Below are positions 9,216-20,447 of a stretch of 22,305 nt of DNA, in pieces. Both the position numbers and the translations under genes were made by a program. Each line of letters opens with the position of its first letter. Position 1 is the stretch's first letter. Source of the stretch: Reticulitermes lucifugus (Eukaryota; Arthropoda; Insecta; Blattodea; Rhinotermitidae); contig JAKCWW010008474.1 of assembly GCA_026260175.1 (NCBI GenBank), positions 3,833-26,137 of the forward strand, given 5' to 3'. Below the pieces are notes generated by a model. The model made no database searches. It was not told the origin of the DNA and saw nothing but the letters and a program-made list of their open reading frames with translations.

Positions 9216-10310
9216 GTAGCATTAAAGCCAATTGTGCAGTTGGTTGGGAATAAGGTTGTGTGTGACCAACAGAATATTTTGTCGGCCATCACGAAACATT
9301 CACTTTTGCGCTTTGCATCCTTAATATTGGCCGATCGAAACTTTAGCAACTCACGTAATCGCCAGACAGGTGCAAAGTCGTATTACTGGTGAAGATCCAA
9401 AACTGGGGGGTTTGGATCAGTTTTATAAAAAACTGATTTGCTTCACGTATTGCAGAATGTAGTATATTGACTGTTTTGATGAAAATTAATGCTGACAGAA
9501 AAACAAATGAATGTTCGTGATCGTTCACTCGTATTTATCTCAAGTTAAATTTTTCCAGTTTTTGTTACAGTATAACGATTTTCCTAAGATGGAACCTTTG
9601 GATACTGTTTACTGTTGCCACAAACGTATATAAGAAGACATCAGGTCAAACTACTGTCGCTGCTTTCACTTGTTTCGGGGCTGCTGAATTAAACCGTGAC
9701 AATGCACTTATGTGTCGGCGTTCCAGTTACTTTATGAGACGTATGTGCGTACAATGCCGAGTGAAATGGACGTCACAGCAGTTGTCAGTTCTGTAAAACT
9801 TTCAAATTTTTGAGTAGAGAAATGTTGCTGTTTATTGTGGAATATATCTCTACACGAACATGACGTGTCGTTCAGAGACAGTTTTGAGGGTCAGAAAAGA
9901 GGACACACATAAGTTATGGAATGTCGAACAGTTCTCTTAAAAAGTGCTGGAATAATAGTGTAAAGCAACTCTCCGGCTTACATATAACGTTCGTGTTCCA
10001 TTTGACGCTTTGTAACATCAAAGTACATTCGTTGATATTCACTAACCCAGAGTCCAGTCCAGTTTTCGCAGTATTTTATCCTAATTGATTAATTAATTTA
10101 TTAAGTCTTGTATTCACATCCCAGCCATTCATTACACGTTGATGCGGTTAACTCAAACAGTAATGCCCTTACTTGCTATATAACGTCTGTATTAGGACGG
10201 TCAAAGAGGACGAGATGTTTACCTGAAGGGAATAGGTCACTTTGGAGGCCCAGTCTAGGTTGTGAATAATGATAAAATTTATCTTAAATTAATAGGATGT
10301 GATTTATCTG
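9216..10310. other. Gene-free stretch
   Basis: I see no recognisable repeat or exon. Overlapping 60-aa frames on both strands around 9164-9528 have no features of a real protein. Confidence 0.4.
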
Positions 10311-10634
10311 GGACAGGATAGAGACCAACGGCGGGTGTTAGGAACAGGTTAGAGACCAGTGGCGGGGTGTTATGAACAGGATAGTGACCAGTGGCGGGGT
10401 GTTATGAACAGGAAAGAGACCAGCGGCCGGGTGTTAGGAACAGGATAGAGACCAGTGGCGGGGTGTTATGAACAGGATAGTGACCAGCGGCCGGGTGTTA
10501 GGAACAGGATAGAGACCAATGGCGGGGTGTTATGAACAGGATAGTGACCAGTGGCGGGGTGTTACGAACAAGATAGAGACCAGTGGCGGGGTGTTATGAA
10601 CAGGAAAGAAACCAGTGGCCGGGTGTTATGAACA
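10311..10634 (+). repeat. Minisatellite, ten units of 32 bp
   Basis: The unit is GAACAGGATAGAGACC followed by AGTGGCGGGGTGTTAT. Units 2-10 are each exactly 32 bp, starting at 10341, 10373, 10405, 10437, 10469, 10501, 10533, 10565 and 10597. Unit 1 (10311-10340) is 30 bp, and a six-base partial unit ends the array. Units differ at a few fixed positions: GAGACC or GTGACC, GGCGGGG or GGCCGGG, and TGAACA or GGAACA. Confidence 0.95.
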
Positions 10635-11898
10635 CGTCAGTGAACTTACGGGTTTCTTAAAAGGCCAATAGTTTCCGTACTAATATTAAGGAATATTTTC
10701 TGAGGGGTTGGTCGGTTTTAGACTTTTCAAATTTCATGTTCCATCTCACAAGTGTGTTCCCTGTTGTGGCTATGTAATGAAAAATTTCACGTGTCCAGTT
10801 CCATTAAGCCATACTATTCAATATTTTGGCTGCCGCATGTTTTAATCGTGTGGGTAAAATCTGAGCGGGATTGCAAGGAGTGCGTAATTCTGTTTTCGCC
10901 ACACACGCTCAAGGTAACGAAGGAATTATTGCTCATCAGGGAGAACCGTTAGTAATAAATGGCACAAATGCAAATACTATTATTATTAATGTATCTGCTT
11001 GATATGACGTACTGTCTGACATGAAGGTCTGTTGAGTACAGTTAACACCAAATATAAATTCTGCAGTATTTTTAGATTTGATGCAGACTTGTAAAAATTC
11101 AAATTTTCCCTATTTGTGTACATGTTTGTAAATTATTTTTCGCTAAGTGGAGTGAAATACTTATTTTACAGACTTTCGGAAAAATATCTAATAAATAACG
11201 AAATGATAATTATCCAGTTTCCACAAAGAAATATCAAACAGATGGAAGTATAGCTAGAGCTAGCACAGCTGTGATGTAACAGACTTGTAAACCTGACTGC
11301 CTATCCTGCTGCTCCGCGCAGCACGTATTAAGAACTGCCACGTTCAAGGAAGGTATACGGATTAGAACCGTTTCACGACGCTCATTGTCACCGCTGTACG
11401 AAAAAGTGAAGATAATGCAGGCCTGTAGCGTAGTTAATCATTCAAAGATAATGGTAACTCTACCACCAGTTTAACACTTAGAATTTACATTTTAGCCACT
11501 GTGTATTTATATATTTCGTACGATTCTGTTAATACACACCCAGTATTTCTCTATACCACATTCAACGACTGGTTCCCCTAATGAAAATAAATTGTACTCT
11601 TTGTGAGGTACGGACTGAATTTGTGTACACATAAAATGTAGATTAATTATTTTCTTCAGAGGCGTAAAGTAAATTGAGAAATTCGTAATGGAATTGACTC
11701 AACTTTTTACGTGTCTTAATGTTTGCGCAAAATTAAAAAGTCATACCTGTTCACAGAACCTTTTTTCGAATTTAGTGGATTTTGTTGAAATGTTATTTCA
11801 GCATCTGTTGGAAAATGAGCTTAAAATACATATATTTATGATTATTTATTTTAAACTGTAATGAGAACAGTTCGAATTTACTGTACTGCTAAAACCCA
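10635..11898. other. Gene-free stretch
   Basis: AT-rich, with one 66-aa frame at 10752-10952 that I do not recognise. No RNA gene or named repeat is seen. Confidence 0.4.
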
Positions 11899-12084
11899 CT
11901 ACTTTTGCACATAGTCACCGCCACAGCTAGGCAGTTACCGTTATGAAAGGAGCTTTTGTGTTCTCTGTTGATGCGAGTCCGTATCCTGTGTTAGGAACCA
12001 TCTTGTCACAACTGCTTCCACATTGCGATCTTCTTTAAAGTTGTGGCCGCCAAAATATTACTTCAGCGCTGCAAACACGAAATT
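11899..12084 (-). pseudogene. Mariner-type transposase, C-terminal fragment
   Basis: The minus-strand frame reads FVFAALK, stop, YFGGHNFKEDRNVEAVVTRW (from 12057), FLTQDTDS..., then two stops, and LPSCGGDYVQK before TAG 11899-11901. Mariner-family transposases end in a segment like GPLK..LGGKRF..DEDV..AV..WLRTQ....F...G..KLV.RWDKC....GDYVEK. The order LK, GG-F, E-R-VEAVV-RW, TQD, QKL, GGDYVQK is the same. At least three in-frame stops and loss of the upstream catalytic domain make it dead. No terminal repeats were found around it. Confidence 0.75.
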
Positions 12085-12455
12085 CGCTGTGCAACAAATT
12101 CCCTTGTTACAGTGAAAATCAGATTAGTTTATTCAGTTAAATTATGCGCCATATAAATTTTTTTTCTGACCGACCCAGTTATTGAGGGGGGGGGCATAGC
12201 AGACACTTTCGAGAAAGCTTCATTTTATATCTCATATTGATCACGTAAAACCATTACTTTCATAAACCTTAAATCTAAATGTACCTTATACATTATTCTT
12301 GTAAGACAGAGCACGAGAAATTGATTTGTAGCATAAATTAAGCGCGACGGATTTCAGTGAAATTTTCTTCTTGGAGGGGGCACGTTAAATTTATTTTTTG
12401 TCTGCGGTCACAGATGAGTAGGTATGTTCAAGAAATAACAATGAAGGAAATGAAT
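12085..12455. other. Gene-free stretch
   Basis: I see no further transposase upstream of the mariner fragment. A nine-base G run (12186-12194) is the only striking composition feature. Confidence 0.4.
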
Positions 12456-12473
12456 CACACACACACACACACA
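12456..12473 (+). repeat. (CA)9 microsatellite
   Basis: Nine uninterrupted CA units. Confidence 0.95.
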
Positions 12474-13350
12474 GAAATATAAAAGAACGCATTTGGATTA
12501 TGTGTTTAGTCCAAGGACTGTACTCAGTACAGCTATTTACGCGTTTCTGGTAATGTTGGATCCTGTAGTGCGTTTTTGACACGAAAATTAAAGTTATAGA
12601 TGCAGTTTGAAGTGCCCTGTCTGCGATGTGTGTCGTTTTCTGTGCCTGTGTGTTCTCTTTGCCGGAATCACCGCAGGACCGCTCCATCCTACAACCTCCA
12701 GCCTAGCTGATCGCTTTCCCGTAACGGATCCTTTCATGTGCAGCACGCATCGATGGACGTCTAAAAGTCCCTAAACCGATACAACAGTGTCTTCGTACGC
12801 TGTATAAAGAAGAGGGTTTAAATGTAATGTAACAGTATTACTACAGACCTTTTAGGGTGGGGACGGGTAAGAAATTTTGACGAACTGAGGTGACCCTAGC
12901 ATCGCTCCTTTGCCAGCCAAGACCTTCTTTGTAACCACCAGTTCCGTATTGATTGGGGCAAGAGGGAGAGGGTTCGCCGCATGTGGACGTAGTTTTATAC
13001 TGGCACCATTCTTCCTTCAGCAACTTCAGAGGAAACTGTCAGTAGCAGACAAACGCTGCTGCCTGCTGTGTACTAACTTGCACCTGTTGTCTTATCATTG
13101 TTTTTGCCTGTGTAAATAACCACGAACTACGCTGGGACTAAAAAACGTGAGGTAGATTTTGATTCTGTGACTCTACAATGTTCAGAATAACTGGGTAGAA
13201 AACTCGTTAAATTGATAAGAATTCCCTAAGGAAAATATTTATTAAAAAGCATTTTAAAGAAAGCCCAGGATCAAGGCTATTCCATGCCTGCATTATGGAC
13301 CAAGGTTAAGAATGCATGGGGCTATACGTCGACTGACCACACATCTGAAT
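12474..13350. other. Gene-free stretch
   Basis: The short frames here (60-98 aa) overlap each other on both strands and lack recognisable motifs. No repeat family was identified. Confidence 0.4.
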
Positions 13351-13425
13351 GGTAAAGGTAAAGGTAAAGCAATCCCATTACAAGCCTGGACAGGCACTTA
13401 GGATTCGAGGAGGTTGAATGGTCTA
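13351..13425 (-). mobile_element. SINE family B, 3'-end fragment
   Basis: GGTAAA is repeated three times (13351-13368). It is followed by CAATCCCATTACAAGCC, GGCACTTAGG and GAGGAGGT, matching the order of the family B 3' end (tail, CCCTGTAACCTGCCGTGAAGG, GGCAC, GGGGG, GAGG) seen at 21769-21815. Read on the minus strand, the SINE ends in a (TTTACC)n tail. The head is missing. Confidence 0.6.
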
Positions 13426-13458
13426 ATGATTAAGCTGAGGAATAAGTACGTCTATATT

Positions 13459-13668
13459 TGATGAGATCTGCGCTCTTTTGGGATATTACGCGGCTTCGTG
13501 TGGTAATTGTTTACCGACGTTTCGGGACAACATATCGGTTTCGTCTTGAAGGGCAAATAGTCGGACTCTTGACCCGTGAAGATGGGACCGATACGTTGTC
13601 CCGAAACGTCGATAAACAATTACCACACGACGCCGCGTAACATCCCAGAAGAGCGCAGATCTCATCAA
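13459..13668 (+). mobile_element. Complete palindromic hammerhead element (210 bp)
   Basis: Arms 13459-13539 and 13587-13668 are close reverse complements, from TTGATGAGATCTGCGCTCTT outward to ACAACATATCGGT at the inner edge; the centre is 47 bases. Both strands therefore translate to the same pseudo-peptide, MRSALFWD(I/V)TR.RVVIV then YRRFGTTYR, on 13458-13640 (+) and 13486-13671 (-). That is a symmetry artefact, not a gene. I recall this translation as common in cockroach and termite predictions. Related arms lie at 6101-6168 and 21672-21735. Confidence 0.8.
13571..13614 (+). ncRNA. Hammerhead ribozyme-like core with one mutated base
   Basis: GTGAAGA (13576-13582) differs from CTGANGA only at the first base. 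It is followed by T, then GGGAC-CGATACGTT-GTCCC (13584-13602), GAA (13603-13605), ACGT (13606-13609) and C (13610). The opposite arm carries a related box on the minus strand (CCCGAAACGTCGG, about 13513-13526), but its 5' box is more decayed. Confidence 0.6.
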
Positions 13669-13717
13669 CATCGCGGCGGAAGCCTGAAATCTACTTCAAT
13701 ATTTGTCTATTATCAAT

Positions 13718-13767
13718 GCTGCTACTATTACTACTATTACTGCTACTACATTTACTACGACTACTTT

Positions 13768-13805
<38 letters not shown>
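13718..13805 (+). repeat. (CTA)n microsatellite, partly degenerate
   Basis: An imperfect TAC/CTA region runs into about ten uninterrupted CTA units ending at 13805. The tyrosine-rich end of the overlapping frame comes from this repeat. Confidence 0.9.
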
Positions 13806-14961
13806 GCTCAGTATTGTAATTAGGCTACGGACTGGACATTCGGTTTCCTGTAAGGGTAGCTATTTTTCTTCGCCACTGCGTCCAGACCTACTCTGTATCA
13901 CATCCCCCCCCTCCTGCCTCAAATCCAGTGGCTACTGGCTTTCTTTTCTCGAGGGTAAAGCGACCGGGACGTGAAGCTGACCTTTTACACCATTCATTGC
14001 AGAGATTAAGAATGCTTGTAGCTGTCGGAAGGCAGTGAACCTCACTGTCTTGCAGAGCCTTACAGATAAGGTTGCTGTTTGTTGCTGTCACTTCAACTGC
14101 AGCTGTTGTGGTTGTTGTTGTTGTTCATTATTTCATTAATTTGCTCTTTTTTTCCGAGTAATGGCAAAGGATGGTTTTTCGATTTAGGTAGACTTTGTGA
14201 GCAGTTAGCGGTTGTTCACGGAAGAGATCGACTGCTATTTACGGCAATCGAATGTTTATTGATGTCAAACAACGAACGTATGTGGCTGCTGGTCTGACGG
14301 GTGGTGACTTCACTTTTATCATATGGGACAAACCAATTTTGAATTCCTTGTTGCTAGTCCTACGGCTCTAAGTTCCCAGTTTAACCATGTAAAATTAAAA
14401 TTTATTTAGTAAAATTCTGATAAAAGAAATAGACATTTGTCATCTAACAACTGACAAGAATTATCGTACTTGCTTGGTCTCTAACCTTCCTGGCTACTTA
14501 TCGTCGGATGTCCACATCTTGTAAGTAAAGAGTTGTTTCTAGGTGGTTTGATATCATTGTGAAACAGGACTGTAATGTAATGTCTGAAATGTCTTCTTTT
14601 TGAACAGAGAGATTGCCTAAGCAAATAGCCTACTTCACCTTATCGCAGGGCGTTTTATGTGTAATTCTAATTGTCGCTTTCAACAATTGCACGCGTATAA
14701 AACACATTCCCTATCTTCCATACGCTCTCTATTTGTAAATTTAAGCATTGGTTTAATTATTAGAATAAAGATTAGAAACATGTTAGCCTATGTGATACGT
14801 TGGCTGTGCTACATTGCAGCCAGCCTCAATGCTTTATTATTTGCATAAAATTGTTATTGTGAAAGATGAGGGGAGCCGAGATTTGGGGAACTTGTTGGCC
14901 ATAGTTCTGTAAATATAAGCCTACGCTTAATATTGCAACTGTATTGAAATGGCCTATGTGG
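13806..14961. other. Gene-free stretch with a short (GTT)5 run
   Basis: GTT is repeated five times at 14111-14125. Otherwise there are short frames of 60-70 aa without recognisable motifs. Confidence 0.4.
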
Positions 14962-15218
14962 TGTAAAGTAAAGTTGTCCCTGTACATTTCGTGAAGGCAG
15001 ATGGGGGAGTCGAGGTATAGCTCCAGTTATTTTTAATGTCGACATTAGACGGAGGTGGTGGGTGGTCAGCTTTGCGCTTCGGTCGCTTTACGCCGGAGAA
15101 ATAGTTCCAATTGAATAGGTGTGTGGCCCCCCTTCCAGAGCTGGTCTGGGCACGGTGCGGCCAAGAATCTGTTGCCGCCACCCGCAATAGAACCCCGATT
15201 TCTCGACTGGGTATGCGG
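14962..15218 (-). mobile_element. SINE family B, near full-length diverged copy
   Basis: It starts GTAAAGTAAAGTTGTCCCTG, then CGTGAAGGCAG, GGGGGAGTCGAGGTATAG, GTGGGTGGTCA and CGGTCGCTTTACGCC. Each aligns in order with 21765-21890. The right part (CTGGTCTGGGCACGGTGCGG, then CGCAATAGAACCCCG) corresponds to the head, whose B box on the minus strand reads GGGTTCTATTGCG (15183-15195). The SINE points leftwards. No clear target duplication was found. Confidence 0.75.
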
Positions 15219-16863
15219 CGTAATATTTGAAAACTTCTGTTGCTGTGTGGGTTCGTGTTGAATAAAGTTGAGATGTTATCGTTTAGTTTGCTGAATTATT
15301 GTAATGGGTACGTTGTGACATTCTTTTCACGGCAAATCCCTTGATTTGACAACATCTTTGGGGTATTGATATTACCCTTGCCATAAATATCCCTAATTGA
15401 AACGTAAGTTAGCAGGAGTAAAAATCAGTCCCTAAAAACAATCCCTCATTGCATTTATGATGTATTAATTTAATGGTTACGACAGAAACAACTCAGATAT
15501 TGCTCTAATGATATGTCTGTTTTATTAGTTGATGTTACATCATTCCTGAAAACCGTGTCAGTTTTCATTACAAATATTTGTACTGTATTACCCGCTAACA
15601 ATCAGACCAAAAATGGTGCTAACAGGTGTGATGCTTATCCATTTATCTTGTAGGTCATTGATAAATACAATTAAATTGTGGGTGTTGGATTTTTGTATGT
15701 TCTGTACTGTAGGACCTAGCATTATGCAGATCACCACGTTCTTCAAATACTGACTGAAAAGGGGAGTTTGATCTATGCTTTATGAACAGACTCGCTTTCA
15801 GTTGCATGTTTCCAAACGTTTCATGTCAGCTGTTTAGACGATGTCTTGTTTGCTCATTGCAGACATGGAATTTAATTTTCAATAATCGTGAGATGTTACA
15901 AATCACGCTTGGTTCGCTTGTCCTGTTGTGCGGTTTGCTGAATGGACTTGTGCTCTACACTGCAGCACTGCAGAAATGTCGTTATTTTCGTAGTAATTTT
16001 AATGGTTCAACGGCAGATACGGTGTTTACGTACTTTTCTGTTTCGTTATAAATGTACGGCTCATATTTATGATATTTCTGAAAGATATAAGTCAAGTTAT
16101 GCTTCTAAGTACGAACCTGTAAAGCCGTATAACACAAATGGAATTAAAGCTCGGCACTGATGGAGGAATGTGGTTAGATTCAGCCTCCGACAGCTTTGTA
16201 CCTAAGGAAAAGTTCCTTTATGACGTGTAGAAAATCTAAGGTGAGTTCCAAAGCCATTCCGGATATCCAGTGAAAACAATCACCCCCCCTCTCAGCAGGA
16301 ATGAAACTCCAAGCATCTAGAGAAAATGTAATGAATGTAAAGATGCCATCAGTTTGAGGCACGTAAACTTTCAAGTAACGTGGTCCAAGATTTTGCCTAA
16401 CTTCACTGACTTCCATATTAATTTCGTGCTGTTACGCGTACGTTATTGCATAGCTGTTTACACTGCAGAGGTATACTTGTAACAATGTAAGACTCGCATA
16501 GAATCTTGAATTTACCTCTTCCAAAATTCTTTCGAATAATTGTTGCAGATTTGACTTAGATATAGGCAGACCTATGTGCTGTGTTATTGTCATACATTTT
16601 GTTACGAAAATCGTTTTAAAACTATTAATTTAGATCTGTAACACATGTGAACTACACTTGTAGTAGGTTAATACGAATGCAATTCTATTAGAACCACAAA
16701 CTTTAGTGTAGACTGTCCAAAATAAAATGTTATTAATATTCGTAGATTAGTTTCGGAGGTGAGATAAATAGATCGGCACGTACTCAATTAAAGCTCTGGG
16801 CCGTTTATCATGTATATTACAGAAACTTAATTTTGCTCATGTATAAAAGTGGAGAACTTTATC
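15219..16863. other. Gene-free stretch
   Basis: The frames at 15782-16160 (+) and 16180-16416 (-) show no recognisable domain or conserved motif. No repeat family could be named in this 1.6-kb interval. Confidence 0.4.
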
Positions 16864-16884
16864 TTTACCTTTACCTTTACCTTA
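16864..16884 (+). repeat. (TTTACC)3 tract, possible SINE B tail
   Basis: Three TTTACC units. The same hexamer, inverted as GGTAAA, forms the end of the SINE B fragment at 13351. This may be a tail-only remnant or an independent microsatellite. Confidence 0.5.
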
Positions 16885-17393
16885 TAAAAGTGTCGTTTCT
16901 GAATTGTAAGACACTAATTATAAGAGGCTGAGTCCTTATACTTCTATATCTAAGAAGTTCTGGTGCTATGTCTGTTTCTGCCACTATCCTTTTAGCCAGT
17001 GTTGTATTTTTACAAACACTGGGAGTGTTACAACTCTATCTGTAGCCGTCTTCATGCAAGTGCTCTTTGAACTGGAAAATTTGGTATGAGGAAAATTAGC
17101 AGGAAGTAGCGTATCGACAGGAACCAGGTAAAAAATATTGACATTGTCATTGGTAACGAGCCTGTCAGACAACTAATTAACAGTACATGTTTAAAAGATA
17201 TTTGAAGGATATATTCTGCGAAATAGCAGACGCGCTAATATTTTTAAGTGTTATTTTTTCTTTTTCGTCTTCTCCAATGTCGGCCTCATAGCGCAGCACA
17301 TTAGTTCAACTGGACTTTTCTTTCGTTTCTGTAACATGTTTCATGTATAAGCTATATGTCTGTTTCCGGAAGTACCGCCTTGTGTTTCGTGGG
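16885..17393. other. Gene-free stretch
   Basis: I see no supported feature. A 62-aa minus-strand frame (16984-17172) has no recognisable motif. Confidence 0.4.
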
Positions 17394-17655
17394 ACGGGTT
17401 AACGTAGTCTGTATAGCGACTCTACGGGCTGGACGGTGTGGGGATCGAATCCCGGTAGGAGCGAATTTTCTGCACCCGTCCAGCCTGGCCTTGGGGCCCA
17501 CTAAGACTCCTATACAACGGGTACATGGTCTCTTTCCCGGGGGTAAGGCCGCAGGGGCGTGGCGTTAACCGCCCACCCCATCTAGCCCCGAGTGTAAAGA
17601 AAGAGTAGAGCTATACTTCTACCCAGCCCTGGGTCTTCATTGCCTGTTATAGGGT
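17394..17655 (+). mobile_element. SINE family B, rightward copy
   Basis: The head carries CTACGGGCTGGACGGTGTGG and the B box GGATCGAATCC (17442-17452). The reverse complement of the remainder matches 21776-22030 block by block: CCCTATAACAGGCAATGAAG, CTAGATGGGGTGGGCGGTTA, ACGCCACGCCCCTGCGGCC and TACCCGTTGTATAGGAG. This is the only long copy in the forward orientation and has the best B box. The A box is not clear. The 70-aa frame at 17356-17568 is SINE sequence, not a gene. Confidence 0.8.
17442..17452 (+). promoter_or_regulatory. Pol III B box in SINE B
   Basis: GGATCGAATCC fits the B-box consensus GGTTCGANNCC with one change. Equivalent boxes occur on the minus strand at 8214-8224 and 21978-21990. 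Confidence 0.65.
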
Positions 17656-18304
17656 GAAGTTGTACCAGCTAATATTTCGTCTAATTTAACAACCTTTGTA
17701 CAAAAATCTAGAGTGTTTATCAGTTAGAACCGAATAATTTCATGTTTTTTATATTCGGATACTTTTCCATTATATTAATAGAAAATCTGTACTGCAAAAT
17801 TTTACGTATCTATTTTATAGAGAGTTCTTTGGTTTGCCGTGTTCATGTCACTAGTCATACGTAAACCTACAGCCCTTTGCATACATCTTTACAGACTTTC
17901 ACTGTTTCACAAAACACACTCACTCTGCCTGCATATAGACCTACATGCTTCTTGATCTCCATGAGACAGCTTTGAATATAAGATGTCATTTTGTTATTCT
18001 TTACAGATTCGGCAAGAGAAGCCGTACTACATAGCTGACCCCGAAGTCGACTCACTTGTAAGTATTCTTTCCTTGATACAGCTTAATTGTTAAACATAAT
18101 TAGACTCAGTTAGGTATCCGTTTCCCCTAAAGCTGGCACGCTGTACGAATGACGTGCCGTCTCACACACTTGTGTCACACATTGCGTGTGGTTTAGCGCG
18201 TTGCACCGTAGCTTTCTGTGTAGAAACTTATCCGTTCAAATTGTGGCCACAAGAAAAGTGAATTTATTTTCCAGCTTTACTTTATATTAATAGCGGAATG
18301 GTGG
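17656..18304. other. Gene-free stretch
   Basis: No named repeat or credible exon. Confidence 0.4.
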
Positions 18305-18374
18305 AATTCAGTCAGTATCTGTAGCTAATTCAGTCAGTATCTGTAGCTAATTCAGTCAGTATCTGTAGCTAATT
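18305..18374 (+). repeat. Perfect tandem repeat, 3 x 22 bp
   Basis: AATTCAGTCAGTATCTGTAG plus CT is repeated three times without a mismatch (18305-18326, 18327-18348, 18349-18370), with a four-base partial fourth copy. CAGT is itself repeated within the unit. Perfect identity points to recent slippage or duplication. Confidence 0.95.
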
Positions 18375-18523
18375 TTTAAGTTACCAACCTTCACGTACTT
18401 TCTCTAGCGTCAATTGTCTTTAGACTTTGGTAACTCTTGTCTAAAGATTTAAGATTCTCAAAACCCTTTTGCTTGAGACTCAAGTCTTCTACGAGTAGGA
18501 TATGACGCTGTGTCACTGGGCTA

Positions 18524-18580
18524 GTAGATCCAGACGTTTTGAAGGATCGTAGTGACATCACCTTCAAGGCCAAACAGTCC
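18524..18580 (-). repeat. Hammerhead-like motif, TTCAAAACGTC type, decayed
   Basis: On the minus strand, CCTTGAAGGTGATGTCACTA is followed by CGATCCTTCAAAACGTCTGG. This is the same order and spacing as CCCTTGAAGATGAG...TTCCTTCGAAACGTC at 4339-4376. CGAAAC has become CAAAAC, so the copy should be inactive. Confidence 0.4.
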
Positions 18581-20447
18581 AAGAAGGGTAACCATTTATT
18601 ACATCAATAACAATATGTATAATTGTTTTGTCGTTGATACAGTTATAAGTCGCTTGTAGATGAAAGACAGTGAACTCCCGAAATGTCATGTAGGCCAATA
18701 ATAAATACATTTCAAAGCACAATATTCAACATATTATTTGTATAATGACATGATTTTGAAACATAGCCATTATTTTGTACAGCTGAAGATGGACCCTTAC
18801 AAATATGTGTGTGTAATACAGATGTGTCTAGGCCTACTAACATTGTCATAAGATGGGTTAATGTAGTGTATTTTTGGTAAAACGGGTTTTTCTCGTTTCT
18901 GTTGGAGATTTATAGGGTATGCAACGTGTATTCGTAATTACACACTCACTTGAAAGTGTAGACGTTATTTTGAAAGCAACGAACGTGGTAGCATTCAGAA
19001 GACTGACTCTGTCTCATGTTCTGTTAGAAAAGGTACGTGACTGTACTTTTTCGTTTTGTGGCGATGTATTTCATAGCCATTCACTTCTCTCTTCACAAAT
19101 ACACATATGTGTACGTATGTCCGTCCTTTGTTTCCTTCCTTTTGGCTGACTTATTCTCCCAACCAACTTTCCCACCTCCTTCCAGTCTGTGTGTCTCTCC
19201 TGTCTGCTGGTTTATACTATGTGATGAATTAGACTGTCTTTTGTTGGTCATCCTTGTTATGTGTCTATTACAGCTCAGGGTTCGCTTTTCTTTTTTTTGC
19301 GTATCCGTTGGTTTGTTTGTTTTGAACTATCAAATGCAGAACTTGGCCATTGCCCTGTTTATTATACGTGATGTCTGTACTTCTCTGTGTAGTAATTTGT
19401 TTCGGAAACCACGTTTCAGCCGCCTAACTCGTACGTTGCTGTTATAGACTGTGTGTGTGTTGAAATTTGGTGAAAGGAAACTACATTATAAAATATAAAA
19501 TCATGTAACATACATCTAATTGCAATTTGTAATGCGTGTTTTTTTTTACGTTTTCTTCCCTGCGTGATGCGGGTCTTAGGTACTAAGAACCCTCGCACCA
19601 TTTGTGTCGAGGAAGGTACGACAGGTAGTTGGCAATTTGGGCTTGTTTTTGTTTTAACATTTATATTTAATTAGGGATTAACCCTAAGAAGGATGTTACA
19701 TAATCGTGCCATTAACGTTTTTATGTTATTTTCATTTAAATTATTCGGATCGCATATCATTTGCAATAAAGGAGCCTAGTGGCATCACGTTAAATGTGAC
19801 CATTTATGTGAAACATTCCTAAAACTGAAATTTGATCGGACAGCTGTACGAAAATTTGCATACAGTGACAATGGTATTGATATAAAATTTGTAACGTGTG
19901 TCCTGACACAATATTATGCATTCACCTGACGCGTTGTTCTTCTGTGCAGTCAATTTCATACATAGCCCGAGTGTAAATAGGATATCCTTATGTACAAAAA
20001 TGAGTCTAACGCCTTTGTTCAGTGGTTGCTGGCTTGGCTGTTCACGTATTTCCCCCACGAGTGTGGGAGATGATAGAGAGCCTGTTACTGAACCGCCAGC
20101 ATCGACAGCGCTGTCGTCAGTACATTTGTAGGGAGCCCATGTATTTTCGGTAGGAGAACGGAATGTGTAATTACGAATTTAATACTTTTTTTTTGTGGGG
20201 CGCTGTGCACCCCTGTGTGTTGGAATTTTTCGTTACTCCTGATAGGCCGGTCAGAGTTGTGCGTGGTGATGGAATCTGTTTATTTACGTCCTTGGCATGT
20301 GCTTTACAGAAGAGCAAATGAAAATACAATATCAAAAGTGCAGTGTATCAAGAGGCATTGCTGTAACTGGATCTGATTCTAGATGTCAGCCGACAATGAA
20401 TACGATACAGAACATTTTATATTATTTTCACCGTGCAATTTTTACAA
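18581..20447. other. Gene-free stretch
   Basis: It includes a pyrimidine-rich 136-aa hydrophobic frame (19037-19447) with no recognisable domain. It also holds an imperfect hairpin (GCGGGTCTTAG-GTA-CTAAGAACCCTCGC, about 19570-19597) and a perfect 14-base palindrome CGACAGCGCTGTCG (20103-20116). No exon or RNA gene can be supported. Confidence 0.4.

Noticed and set aside
13576..13806. 76-aa frame with a poly-tyrosine end
   Set aside because: It is the palindromic element followed by the CTA microsatellite.
19037..19447. Longest plus-strand frame of its region (136 aa), hydrophobic
   Set aside because: It comes from pyrimidine-rich DNA, which gives F, L, S and C runs by chance. There is no recognisable domain and no supporting splice or start context.
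20053..20116. Small hairpin CCCAC-GAGT-GTGGG and palindrome CGACAGCGCTGTCG
   Set aside because: Short inverted repeats are expected by chance in 22 kb. No element or gene context is seen.
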